64,000 nucleotides of DNA from Phymatolithon calcareum (taxonomy: Eukaryota; Rhodophyta; Florideophyceae; Hapalidiales), in NCBI GenBank assembly GCA_977006965.1, contig OZ345380.1:1674001-1738000 (forward strand), written 5' to 3'. A program made the translations under genes and the position numbers. The notes beneath the pieces were generated by a model that was not told where the DNA came from, did not search any database, and worked only from the letters and a program-made list of their open reading frames with translations. Of this stretch, positions 55,703 through 64,000 are shown piece by piece. Position 1 is the first letter of the stretch; every line of letters starts with the position of its first letter.

Positions 55703-57935
55703 TCAATGAAACGTTTTTCGATTCTATTTCCTTTAGAAAAATCTTGCAAACGTAACTGGAATCATGTGCCCAAAGCTCTAGTGTCTACAGTGTGACAAAG
55801 AGGGTATATCCCTCAATTGAAGGTGGATTTAAAAGCTCAAAAAAGTTACTGAACAAAACGCGTAACAGTTTATTAGCCCCAGATTCGGAAAGGCGGTCTT
55901 TATTTCTTGGTGAAGAGTATCCAAACTACTACTAACTTCAAGTCGCGTCGTTCGGTGGTAGGAATGAAAATATGCTGGTCACTCTGCAGAAGCACATCTG
56001 CCATGCCGCGAGAAAAAAGACCGCGCCGAGTGGTCGGTGCGGCCGTATACACCAAAGCAACATCGGTGACTAGTCTCGCAGAGTGCTGCCGACTGCATGG
56101 AGCGTTTCCAAGTTAAAAAAGGTGAACGGCACGATTCAAGAGGTACTCTTCGAGGAAATCAAAGGTCGCGCGAGCACGTCACTTCGCGTGAAAGGGGTCC
56201 TAATTCAGAAACTGATGGAGATGACTAAGTAAAACTGTCAAGATTGTTAACGGCAAGGCCAGAAAGGCTGACGAAGGTGTTCCTTCCTCTCGAATGCTTG
56301 TATCAAGTTTCCTTGGTATGGCAACGGAGGTCATTGGATTGCAAATGGCTTGCCTCAGTTCATCGCCATCGACCGTAAACCGGAGAAAGGTTGCGAGATA
56401 CAAAATTCAGCGTAAGAAAGAAGTGAGATAATGTTGCATCTTGAGCTAGGGAACGCGGCAGAGGGTGAGAAGAAAAGAGAAGCAAGCGAGGGTCTCCATC
56501 AACGAACCGACATCCTCCATTCCAAACCTCCACGAGGCTTGATGGCCCCACAGTCTACATATGTGGCACTTCAGTGGTAACCGAGCTCACAAGGATATCA
56601 AATGATAAACTTCCAGTGCGATCATCTCAAGTGTTGTGAAAGTCGAAAATTTGCTTTAAAAAGATGGGTAGATAGGTCCTTAATCGCCGTGCGATCGAGC
56701 ATGACAAACTGTAACTTAGGGCCACTGTAGCATCCTTCTCTTATGCACGCAGTGACAGCAGGATTAACTGGTAATCTGCTAAAGGGATGTCGACGCGATA
56801 CATTCGCTGTCCCCGAACTGGTGTTAAGGGATATCGATTGAGGTGACCTTTCCTGGGCACCACTATCTTTGCCAGCATACTAAGGCCAATCGGAAGTACC
56901 GGCATGTCGCTATCCAATGAAGGTGTATTGTTATTGCTTATCTTGCGATGATCTGGATCTGGGGTCCATTGGAAGTATCACAAAGTCGCTACCCCATCAA
57001 TGTGTTCTCTTAATTCTGGTAATCGAGCCGATTACTACTTTCATTCATTCATTTTTGCCTTTCCCCTAGTGGGGCTAGCAGCGATTCGAGCGTCTAACTT
57101 TCTTCCATTCTATCCTATCATCAGCGCATTTGACTACGTCTTTCACGTCTCGTCCAAGTATGTCACCAAAGATTAACAAACGCGTAACGATCTAGACGCG
57201 CAGCCTCACCAGTCCTCAATGTTACCTTTTTTCCCTCCGTTCTCCTTCGCACTTAAATGCGGTGAGGCACTACACCAGGCAGGGGAACCAAGAGTGAGAC
57301 GGGAGATAGTCACTGCTCCGTAAGCTGTGTTGACCGCGACGTGAACGTAGCAGCCGTATTGCCTCTTGTGTAGCTATGCAACTTTACGACCTACCTGATT
57401 GCCACTTTAAATGTTCTCTTACCACTACTAAAGGTAGTTGTCCAAACTGTCGTACTCTGTTTGATGCAAAATCTGCGATAATGGAAAGTGGCAACTCCGT
57501 GCAATAACAAGAAATCTACGCGGAAGAAAGTCTGTGCAGTGCAGCTTCAAGAGGCGGCATAGACAACGGGCGAGCTATCTCCGCAGCAAAGGATCTGGAT
57601 GGAGTATTCATCGATTAAGAGCTTGGCGCAATCAAACTAATGCCCCATGGTTTCCATCCCACAAATATGTACCGAAAGAAAGTACACATTCCTGTATTAA
57701 CTGCATGGCCCATGGATACAGGCGAAGCACACCAGATCGGTTCTACCTGAATTCTTAAGGAGAAAAACAGAAAGGAAATCAAAACGCGCACAGTTGGAAA
57801 CGAAAGGTGCAAGCCTTATGATGGCTGGGATGGAGTCTGCTTCTTCGCATGGTGTTTTCTCTGTTTTCATGATTCGATTTGTTCGACCTCTTTAGTAAAC
57901 AGGAGCTGTCGGAGGTACCCTGTGGTTTTCCCTTC
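55703..57935. other. Long intergenic stretch, repeats only
   Basis: No gene recognised. The inverted retroposon tail at 57040-57110 (partner of 28083-28148) and a segment at 57600-57700 matching 15170-15260 in inverse orientation lie here. The latter also holds a short protein-like string (NQTNAPWFPSHKYVPKE against NQTNAPRIPSRKHVPKE), so both may derive from a common element. Confidence 0.45.
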
Positions 57936-58226
57936 CTATATTTGCTTGAAGAGGTTCGAAAACTGTTCTTTTTGCACTAGAGAGGCAATATCCAAATGCC
58001 GTCTGTATTGCTTGATGTTTGTGTTTTCCGATGTCTCACTAACGGCAATTATCAAATGCGGATTTAGTTTAGCTTGAGAGATATCCAACTCCGCAATACG
58101 AAGCTCCTTTCCGTTACGCTCAGTAGCTGGTCTTGACGCGACGTTTGCACGGTTCCTCATGAGTCTTCGCACGAACATTCTCGCAAGGTTATCACTTCTA
58201 ACCCTGGGCTGTAAGATGCGGCACAT
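57936..58226 (-). CDS. Hypothetical protein, 96 codons
   Basis: An open frame with charged helical composition (ELDISQAKLNPHLIIAVSET, NTNIKQYRRHLDIASLVQKE). It resembles the style of the LINE-2-like C-terminal fragments (ECKRLTR, LVALQ) but gives no clear match. Divergent from Myb-like copy D. Low confidence. Confidence 0.2.
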   Translation of the reverse strand: MCRILQPRVRSDNLARMFVRRLMRNRANVASRPATERNGKELRIAELDISQAKLNPHLIIAVSETSENTNIKQYRRHLDIASLVQKEQFSNLFKQI

Positions 58227-58610
58227 CGCCCTGCTTCTTCCCAGGCTTCTCTTTCCGGCCTTCTCTACTACCGTTTTGAAGAGGAACCCTTTAGCAGCAA
58301 TTAAAGTCTAGATGAGAACCGAAAGCATCTTGCTTCAAGCTGAAATTGCTTCGAACCCTGCACTACTTGGCAGATCATGCCAGATGAAGTGTGTTTAAAT
58401 TTACTTGTTGTCTGTTCAGAGCCTACCAGCGCTTTTTCTCCCAAGCAGAAGCATAAGCTCAACACCAGCCACTCATTGCAGACTTGTTTTTCAGAGCCGG
58501 AAGAATGACACTCGTGCATGATTGCATTAAATTCGGGGCGCATCTGAAAACTTTAATTCGGCACTGCACTGCAGTCTAGAAATTACTACAGAGATGGGAT
58601 GGATTGGGGG

Positions 58611-58617
58611 TATAAAT
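58611..58617 (+). promoter_or_regulatory. TATA box of Myb-like family copy D
   Basis: GGGATGGATTGGGGGTATAAAT, 55 bases before the ATG at 58672, identical in layout to copies B and C. Confidence 0.78.
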
Positions 58618-59106
58618 ATCCCTACCGTCACATTGCAGTCCTCTCAGAGACAAGCCAGTTAAGGAGACGCAATGGGTTTCTGGACGGTGGAGGAGAACGA
58701 AGCTCTTATTAGGGCGTTCTTATCTGTCTTTCCAGATGGCCCTACCGCTCCCCACCTATATAGAGCATACTTCTCAAAGGCGTCTTTCGAGAAATTCGCA
58801 AGAGCCATGCCGGGAGCTCCGCTTGAGGAGGCTAGACTCCAAAAGCGGACGCTTCTCGCATGCAAACAGTACTTGTTCAGAATTTTAAGAAAGTGTGCCA
58901 GGTCCGAGTCCCCTCACCATGATCATGTTCTTTATTCCACCTTCCACATGTTACAGGATCGATTTCCGCACATAAGCAATCATGCACAATCGCTTCAAGA
59001 ACGGGAAGGTGCTCCCACAATTAGTGAGAGCAGTGCAGAACGGAGATCAAGTCCACATGAGGCAATAGATAACAACTCCGATGTCCCAGTGGGGGGTACG
59101 CCTACC

Positions 59107-59494
59107 CAGGGGTCCTATCCAGTATACTGGACTTGCAGTATACTGCAATCTACTTGTACTGGAGTGGGACTGCAAAAAACCCGCCTACTTGCAATACGAA
59201 TTGCAAAATGTTTGACAGTGTTGAGCGGACACAATGTAGTGCATGTCATGCACTCTCTAATTTATACTGTACCATCTCGGTACGTATTATGCCGAATCCA
59301 TCATAGTCACAAAAGTAGAGCACCAATTCAAGTGTTTACAGTACTGACGTGGCGTTCAGTCCACGTGTGGATACAGCGCTCCGTGACGTCCTCTACTTGC
59401 AATACAACTTGCAGACAATCGCCGGGACTGCTACTTGCAAATCGAATTGCACTGTATCTAGCAATCAATAAAAATCTACTTGCTAGTAGCCCTG
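59107..59494 (+). mobile_element. Non-autonomous hAT element (MITE)
   Basis: 388 bases flanked by the 8-bp duplication CGCCTACC (59099-59106 and 59495-59502). The ends CAGGGGTCCTATCC and, inverted, CAGGGCTACTAGCA are imperfect terminal repeats with the CAGGG start of hAT elements. Subterminal CTACTTGCAA-type motifs are repeated several times. No coding capacity. Confidence 0.88.
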
Positions 59495-59513
59495 CGCCTA
59501 CCTCAGACCCAGT

Positions 59514-59744
59514 GGTGATCGAACTAGTCGCCTTACAACGTACTCTAGCGTCATCGAAGATGAGAACAGAAATTGAGTTTGAGTGCAAGAGACTCACAGG
59601 AGCTCTTGTTGGGAGAGAATTACGAATCAAGAACGTTTTGAGCAGCCAGATGACTTTAGCGTAGAGATTATGCAAGAGCTGCCCCGTTACTCCAAGGTGA
59701 GGCTTTGGGAGCTCTCAAAAATAAAATCATCAAATACCCCCACG
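59514..59744 (+). mobile_element. Short LINE-2-tail unit, copy 2
   Basis: Begins GGTGATCGAACTAGTC, encodes VIELVALQRTLASSK through RELRIKNVLSSQMTLA with a stop, and ends with AATAAAATCATCAAATACC. It is flanked by the 11-bp duplication TCAGACCCAGT (59503-59513 and 59745-59755). Same start point as the copy at 29984. Confidence 0.8.
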
Positions 59745-60289
59745 TCAGACCCAGTCCTCCTCAATGCGCCCGCTTCTGCCGCTTTTGTTCCGCGATCTTT
59801 GGCTCTTGGCACCGTTCCATCTCGTTCCACCTTTGACGTCCCCTCGAGGAAACGTACACGTGAGGACGATGGAATTCAAGGACCTCTTGTCTCATCTGGT
59901 GGTCCTACTTCTTTCACTCAACTTCTCCAAGATTTGGTTGACGCCGCTCAAGACATAGCTGGAACTCTCGTCCTTTCGCAACCAACGAGGGTTCAGTCGC
60001 ACAGAAGCCGAAAAGAGCGGAATGAGTTTTTGACTTCAAGGAGACGCAAATACCTGAAATGGCGACAGTGCTTGAGAATTTTTTTTCCTTTCAAGTTTAT
60101 TTAAAAGCCCCACAGACTTCCGAAGATATGGGCAAGGCTTCCTCTGATGCTACCTATCTTTGTGTAGCTCACAAAACGTCCACCAGAATGGCGGACGGGA
60201 AAACTCAGGACTCAAAGTAGTCCTATTTCAGTCCTCTACGGGATTGTTGGTGCTTGGTCTCGACCACTTTTTGTCTTGCCTTCTGCGGA

Positions 60290-63200
60290 TTAATACAAGC
60301 CTTCTTCGGTCTCCATGCGTTCTATGAGTGTCTTGCTAAATAGTAAGAGCTCATCCAGCGCCTTTTCTGTTTCCAGTCGTTTTTCTCCTTCAAGTTCGTA
60401 CCCTGCTAACGTGCGTTCAAGGGTTTCCATATGCTCTCTGGCTCTGGTGCCGAATTCTTCAGTCATACTTGTTGTTGACACCTGTGGGAATCTGCCGCAG
60501 GCATACTGCTGCGCTAGTTGTCTGTGCTTCACCTTGGGGAACTTGAGGATTGCCGGCAATTCTCTTGTCTTGTCGTACGGTATCTTTCTTTTCCGCTTCG
60601 ATTCTAGGCGATCTCCTTCCATTTCCAGAAATTTCGATCGAAGTGTTTGCGACAATTGGTTCGTTTGGATATGCTTTACAGCTTCACCGAACGGCTCTCT
60701 GGTCTCCATCGCGGCGATATCTTTCCTCGTGTACTGCCATTCATGGTTGTTTCTTCTTTCGGGCACTTCTTTTGAATACATACGTTCTTTCGCCTTGTTC
60801 CTTCTCAGCATTTTGAAGGCCAAGATTTCTCGTCGATGTGCGGCCGCCTGGATCCGGCACAGGAGACGGAGCCTATCCGTCCTTCCTCGGGCCAGTGGCC
60901 CGAATACTTGATTGAAGAATGTTGCTTCTACTTCCTTGACAGCATTTTGTACGTCTTCTGTCCAGGGCGTTAAGTGCATTGCGTACTCCCAGCGTGGCTG
61001 TACTAGCGCCTTGTATATCTGAATACACTTCTGTATACTCAGCCCTTTCTTGAACACTCCCAGTGTACGCAACTCGTACACGGCCGTCCTTGCTTTCTTT
61101 AGTCGTTGCATCATTAACGTATCTGTGACTCCTCCGGGGTCTATGGATACTCCAAGGTACGTGACCTCCGGAACTTGTGCTAGTACCTTGTTCGCTAGCT
61201 TGAATGTCTTGTCCAATGTTTCCTCTGATTCGAGGACTTCGCTTTTCCCTTGTTTAGTGTTCCAAGTCATATCTCGCTTTTGTGCCCATTGGGTAGCTAT
61301 ATCCAATAGTCCTTGCAGTGCAGCGGGTGATTTCGCAGAGAGAAGAACATCGTCTGCGAAGAGGATAGCCGGTACTTCAGCCCAGGTTTTTGATGCCCGG
61401 CTCATTCGCTCGGCGAATTCATCCATGAAGATGTTGTAGAGGCTTGGACTGAGAGGGGACCCTTGTGGGACCCCCCTGTCCACTAGAAACCAGTTCCTGT
61501 TCGCATCACCAATTGTTGCTACCCAGGATGGTGTCAAGAACGCCTCGGCCATTGCGCAGATCTCCTTGGGCAGTACTTGTCTCATTCTGTTCACCAAGTG
61601 TACTCTCGGTACTGTGTCGTAGGCAGCCTTAAGGTCCAATACTGCTACACATCTCTGATCCTCTTTTAGTAGCTCAGTAGCTCTTAGGATGGCCAGTTCA
61701 GTGCTCTTCCCCTTTTGGAACCCAAGCTGATACCAGTGGTTTGAGTATACTGTGCGCAGCTTCATATCAATCGCTGTCTCAATAATTTTCCTTGCGTGGC
61801 TCAGCAAGGAAATCGGTCGGTAGTTTCCGGGGTCCTCGTGTGCCCCCTTCTTGTGTATTGGGACGAGGAGCGCTTTCTGCCAGTGCAGAGGCGTGTCTCC
61901 ACATCTCCCGCAGGCCTCCCACAAGGCTGTAAGCACTTCGGCATTGAGCGATATATCGACTTTTAGCATTTCAGCCTTCACCTCGTCTAAGCCTGATGCC
62001 TTTCCGTTTGGTGCTTTACGGATAGCCGCTTCAATTTTTGTCCTCATGTCCTCTGTGCAGGAGAATTTTCTTAGTCCGGGTTGCCACTTTTCGGTGCTAT
62101 GGCATGTCGCTGAGATATGGGCTGAGAATTTAGCGCAATTCATGGGGCTTCCTGTCATCTCGTTTCTTAGCTTTCTTCTTCGAATTTTCTTTTTCATCTT
62201 GGCAAGTTGCTTCAAAGCCGTTGGTCCATCCTTCTCCTCCAGCTCGGCGATGTATTCTTGATACTGCTCTTTCTTCTTCTTGTTCACCAAGGTTCTGATT
62301 TGGTACTTACACTCGTGGTAACGACCCCAGTCTTCCGGTGCTTGGGATGATCTGGCTTTCCGGTAAAGTTTCTTTCGCTTCAGTGCCATTTTGTCGAGCT
62401 CTGTATTCCAAAATGACTTATAGCGTGCCGGTGTGCGTTTTCTAGTTCTCCACGGATCACACCAGGTTTTAACAAGTCGCTTGTACCCCTGGTGTAGATC
62501 TCTTACATTGCTGCACTTTTTGAGGTCTTCGATGACTCCGGGAATGCCTTCTTGGTACTTACGAAGCGCGATTTCTTTCTTGGATTCTTTTCTTGACTTT
62601 CCTCCGAGGTCCAAAATCTCTCTGTAGATATGGGATACCGATTCGGGGGAGGTACTTCCCTTGAGGTCCTCAATGAGACTACGCATTCGTTCCTTGATTT
62701 CATTTTTCCTTTGTGTGTCATCTCGGTCTCTTACACTGATTGGTCGCTTATACTGGTTCGGGTCACGATCTTGCCGGCTTCTAAGGCGCGTACATACAGG
62801 CCTGTGCTGTGTAGCCCCTGTCCATATGTCCTCTGGAGAGTTCGGCGCGGATATTGTTATTCCTTTCGTAACGAAGAAGTCGATATTGCTCCCGTACTTC
62901 TTCGTCTGGAATGTCGGTCCTTTGCTTGCTCTTATGTCCCATCCTTTTCTTTCTGCCCACTGGATGAGTTGGTTGCCCCTTCTGTTTGACTGTCTGTCCC
63001 GCAGCTTGTGTCTTGCGTTCCAGTCTCCACAGATTATCGCTTGACCTCTTGCGTGCCTGTTGATTAGTTGGAGGCATTTGTCGGTTTCCTGACGAGTGGA
63101 CCTTGGTGACATGTACACTACCCCAACTTTTAGGCTGCCTAGTTGGGCGATAATGATTTGGAAGTGTACCTTTGCATACTTGAAGATTAGTTTCACTCCA

Positions 63201-63463
63201 CATCCACTGCGGAACACCAGTGATACACCGCCAAAGTTTCTCGCTGTACCTCGCCTTCTTGACCCGGGATCTTGGTTACGAGGCCCATCCGACGTTATCA
63301 GTTCGGGCCTTGGGGCATTTATTGAGAGCATATCGGTCCGAATGCGGGTGTCAGATCTCAAATGCGTCTCCGTGAGACCGATGATGTCGACCTTGTGATT
63401 TTGTACCATCTTATGTAGGTACTCCGGGGTTTCTGGTGATCCCCCGACGTTCATCGTTGCCAT
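60290..63463 (-). CDS. LINE-2 ORF2: endonuclease and reverse transcriptase
   Basis: About 1057 residues from the ATG at 63463; the same frame stays open 57 codons further upstream. The ATG lies 13 bases after the ORF1 stop, so termination and re-initiation is likely. The endonuclease has MATMNVGG, VDIIGLTETHLRSD, GVVYMSPRS, ICGDWNARH, SNIDFFV and HRPVCTRL. The reverse transcriptase has PIHKKGAHEDPGNYRPISLL, GFQKGKSTELAI, LDLKAAYDTVPR, VPQGSPLSPSLYNIFMDEFA and the catalytic FADD at about residues 702-705, then WNTKQGKSEVL. The C-terminal third is Lys/Arg/Glu-rich (LESKRKRKIPYD, REHMETLERTLAGYELEGEK). No RNase H domain is present. No stop or frameshift was found, so this may be a competent copy. 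It makes cDNA at a nicked chromosomal site. Confidence 0.92.
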   Translation of the reverse strand: MATMNVGGSPETPEYLHKMVQNHKVDIIGLTETHLRSDTRIRTDMLSINAPRPELITSDGPRNQDPGSRRRGTARNFGGVSLVFRSGCGVKLIFKYAKVHFQIIIAQLGSLKVGVVYMSPRSTRQETDKCLQLINRHARGQAIICGDWNARHKLRDRQSNRRGNQLIQWAERKGWDIRASKGPTFQTKKYGSNIDFFVTKGITISAPNSPEDIWTGATQHRPVCTRLRSRQDRDPNQYKRPISVRDRDDTQRKNEIKERMRSLIEDLKGSTSPESVSHIYREILDLGGKSRKESKKEIALRKYQEGIPGVIEDLKKCSNVRDLHQGYKRLVKTWCDPWRTRKRTPARYKSFWNTELDKMALKRKKLYRKARSSQAPEDWGRYHECKYQIRTLVNKKKKEQYQEYIAELEEKDGPTALKQLAKMKKKIRRRKLRNEMTGSPMNCAKFSAHISATCHSTEKWQPGLRKFSCTEDMRTKIEAAIRKAPNGKASGLDEVKAEMLKVDISLNAEVLTALWEACGRCGDTPLHWQKALLVPIHKKGAHEDPGNYRPISLLSHARKIIETAIDMKLRTVYSNHWYQLGFQKGKSTELAILRATELLKEDQRCVAVLDLKAAYDTVPRVHLVNRMRQVLPKEICAMAEAFLTPSWVATIGDANRNWFLVDRGVPQGSPLSPSLYNIFMDEFAERMSRASKTWAEVPAILFADDVLLSAKSPAALQGLLDIATQWAQKRDMTWNTKQGKSEVLESEETLDKTFKLANKVLAQVPEVTYLGVSIDPGGVTDTLMMQRLKKARTAVYELRTLGVFKKGLSIQKCIQIYKALVQPRWEYAMHLTPWTEDVQNAVKEVEATFFNQVFGPLARGRTDRLRLLCRIQAAAHRREILAFKMLRRNKAKERMYSKEVPERRNNHEWQYTRKDIAAMETREPFGEAVKHIQTNQLSQTLRSKFLEMEGDRLESKRKRKIPYDKTRELPAILKFPKVKHRQLAQQYACGRFPQVSTTSMTEEFGTRAREHMETLERTLAGYELEGEKRLETEKALDELLLFSKTLIERMETEEGLY

Positions 63464-63476
63464 TCTCCAATATCTG

Positions 63477-64000
63477 TTAAATATTATTTTTGGTTGCGCT
63501 TTGCTCCGAATTTGCGATGGGAGTATTGTTGGTTCCTTGCTTCTCTGGGTCTCCGGTGAGATTTGAGGGCTGGCCTCTCGGTTCGTTGCCTGATGTAGTT
63601 GGGTCGACATTCTGAGAAGTCCCGCCTTCCACATCTGCCTCGATTAATGTATTAGCTGGTTCATCTTGTTTAGTTGCCTGGCCGTCATCGACGGACTGTT
63701 GTCCCTCGGTTTCTTCGTCTTCCTGGCCTGTTGGGTCGCCCTCTTTCCTCATTATTTGTCGGAAATTAGGGTTTACGAGGTGTCGTCGTGGGAATTGTTC
63801 GAGCTTACGTATCTCATCAATTTCCATTGACCTGAGTCTCCGGTCGGCTGCTCTCTCCAGTCCTTTGTACCACTCTTTTGCGGCATCATTTGACGCCGTG
63901 GACGCGCAGTATCTAGCGCGTGCCCTTATCCTCATCGCATGTTTTTGTAGTGAGCGCACCGACTCACCATGTTGGCTTCTTTTCTTGGGGTTTTCAAACA
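63477..64000 (-). CDS. LINE-2 ORF1, C-terminal part (partial)
   Basis: The frame is open from the window edge to a TAA at 63477. The first part is basic and helical (RSLQKHAMRIRARARYC, EWYKGLERAADRRLRSMEID, KLEQFPRRHLVNPNFRQIM), suited to nucleic acid binding. The last 80 residues are acidic, Gln/Thr/Asn-rich and probably unfolded. This fits the RNA-binding ORF1 of two-ORF LINEs. No zinc knuckle or RRM is visible in the part present. The start lies outside the window. Confidence 0.7.
   Translation of the reverse strand, partial: FENPKKRSQHGESVRSLQKHAMRIRARARYCASTASNDAAKEWYKGLERAADRRLRSMEIDEIRKLEQFPRRHLVNPNFRQIMRKEGDPTGQEDEETEGQQSVDDGQATKQDEPANTLIEADVEGGTSQNVDPTTSGNEPRGQPSNLTGDPEKQGTNNTPIANSEQSATKNNI

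Larger units (their letters stand above)
58672..60078 (+). pseudogene. Myb/SANT-like family copy D, broken by three insertions
   Basis: Starts MGFWTVEENEALIRAFLSVF, the clearest W-T-x-E-E-N-E Myb/SANT-like start of the family, and follows copy C through FPHISNHAQSLQEREGAPTI to about 59098. A 388-bp hAT MITE and an adjacent 231-bp LINE tail then interrupt it. The second half resumes at 59745 (DPVLLNAPASAAFVPRSLAL, KRTREDDGIQGPL, TQLLQDLVDAAQDIAGTLVL, SRKERNEFLTSRRRKYLK) until the tail of LINE-2 at 60079. Without the insertions the gene matches copy C from end to end, so this copy dates the insertions as later than the family's spread. It is more diverged from copies A-C than they are from each other. 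Confidence 0.75.
60079..64000 (-). mobile_element. LINE-2, near full length, runs off the right edge
   Basis: The 3' tail on the minus strand is GGGGCTTTTAAATAAACTTG followed by AAAGGAAAAAAAA, abutting Myb-like copy D at 60078. Two overlapping frames fill the rest. The 5' end is outside the window. Confidence 0.9.

Overview
The window is nuclear DNA of a eukaryote. It has long single-exon genes, an eL41 ribosomal protein gene with an intron at its start codon, a tail-anchored SNARE, an arginine/serine protein, and several classes of eukaryotic retrotransposons and DNA transposons. Nothing here is organised into operons. A gene-sparse, intron-poor, repeat-rich genome of this kind would fit a red seaweed such as Chondrus. 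That placement is inference; I saw no lineage-specific marker that proves it.

Left part (1-12.1 kb): host-type genes are widely spaced. They are a secreted carbohydrate-binding-like protein broken by one frameshift (1474-2279, -), a USE1-like SNARE (3998-4909, +), the 25-codon eL41 gene (5722-5799, +) and a monoacylglycerol-lipase-like hydrolase (8389-9480, -). Around 11.2-11.5 kb lies a repeat carrying two adjacent hairpins; a shorter copy is at 17.6 kb.

Middle part (12.1-40 kb): this is a layered transposon graveyard around a few host genes. A flavoprotein pseudogene at 12.1 kb runs up to a 5'-truncated non-LTR retrotransposon. A near-identical full-length copy (21093-25334) sits inside a hAT-derived gene with a 12-bp target-site duplication. 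The full copy encodes a 1377-residue polyprotein with a 2A-like ribosome-skipping motif, endonuclease, reverse transcriptase, RNase H and a zinc knuckle, and it has a Tudor-like segment placed inside the RNase H domain. Also here are copies of an unrecognised Myb/SANT-like gene family with a shared TATA promoter, two of them in a tail-to-tail inverted repeat. Further right are fragments of two other LINE families, a decayed member of an unrecognised gene family (33.7-36.6 kb), a short-chain dehydrogenase pseudogene and a PDZ-like gene.

Right part (40-64 kb): the most striking host gene is a 1201-residue NB-ARC/WD40 protein (40906-44511, -). Its seven near-identical 43-residue WD repeats differ almost only at a few codons, the pattern known from fungal recognition NLRs. 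After it come a decayed Ty1/copia element, a papain-fold-like gene head-to-head with a 5'-truncated pogo/Tigger transposase, a MULE with 103-bp terminal inverted repeats and no catalytic core, and a second copy of the unrecognised family of 33.7 kb. A fourth Myb-like family member follows, broken by a hAT MITE, a short LINE tail and a full LINE that runs off the right edge.

As a system, most of the coding sequence is transposon-derived, and several insertions are nested and can be ordered in time from their target-site duplications. The best candidates for new biology are the 2A/Tudor-containing LINE, the hypervariable-repeat NLR, and the promoter-bearing Myb-like repeat family.
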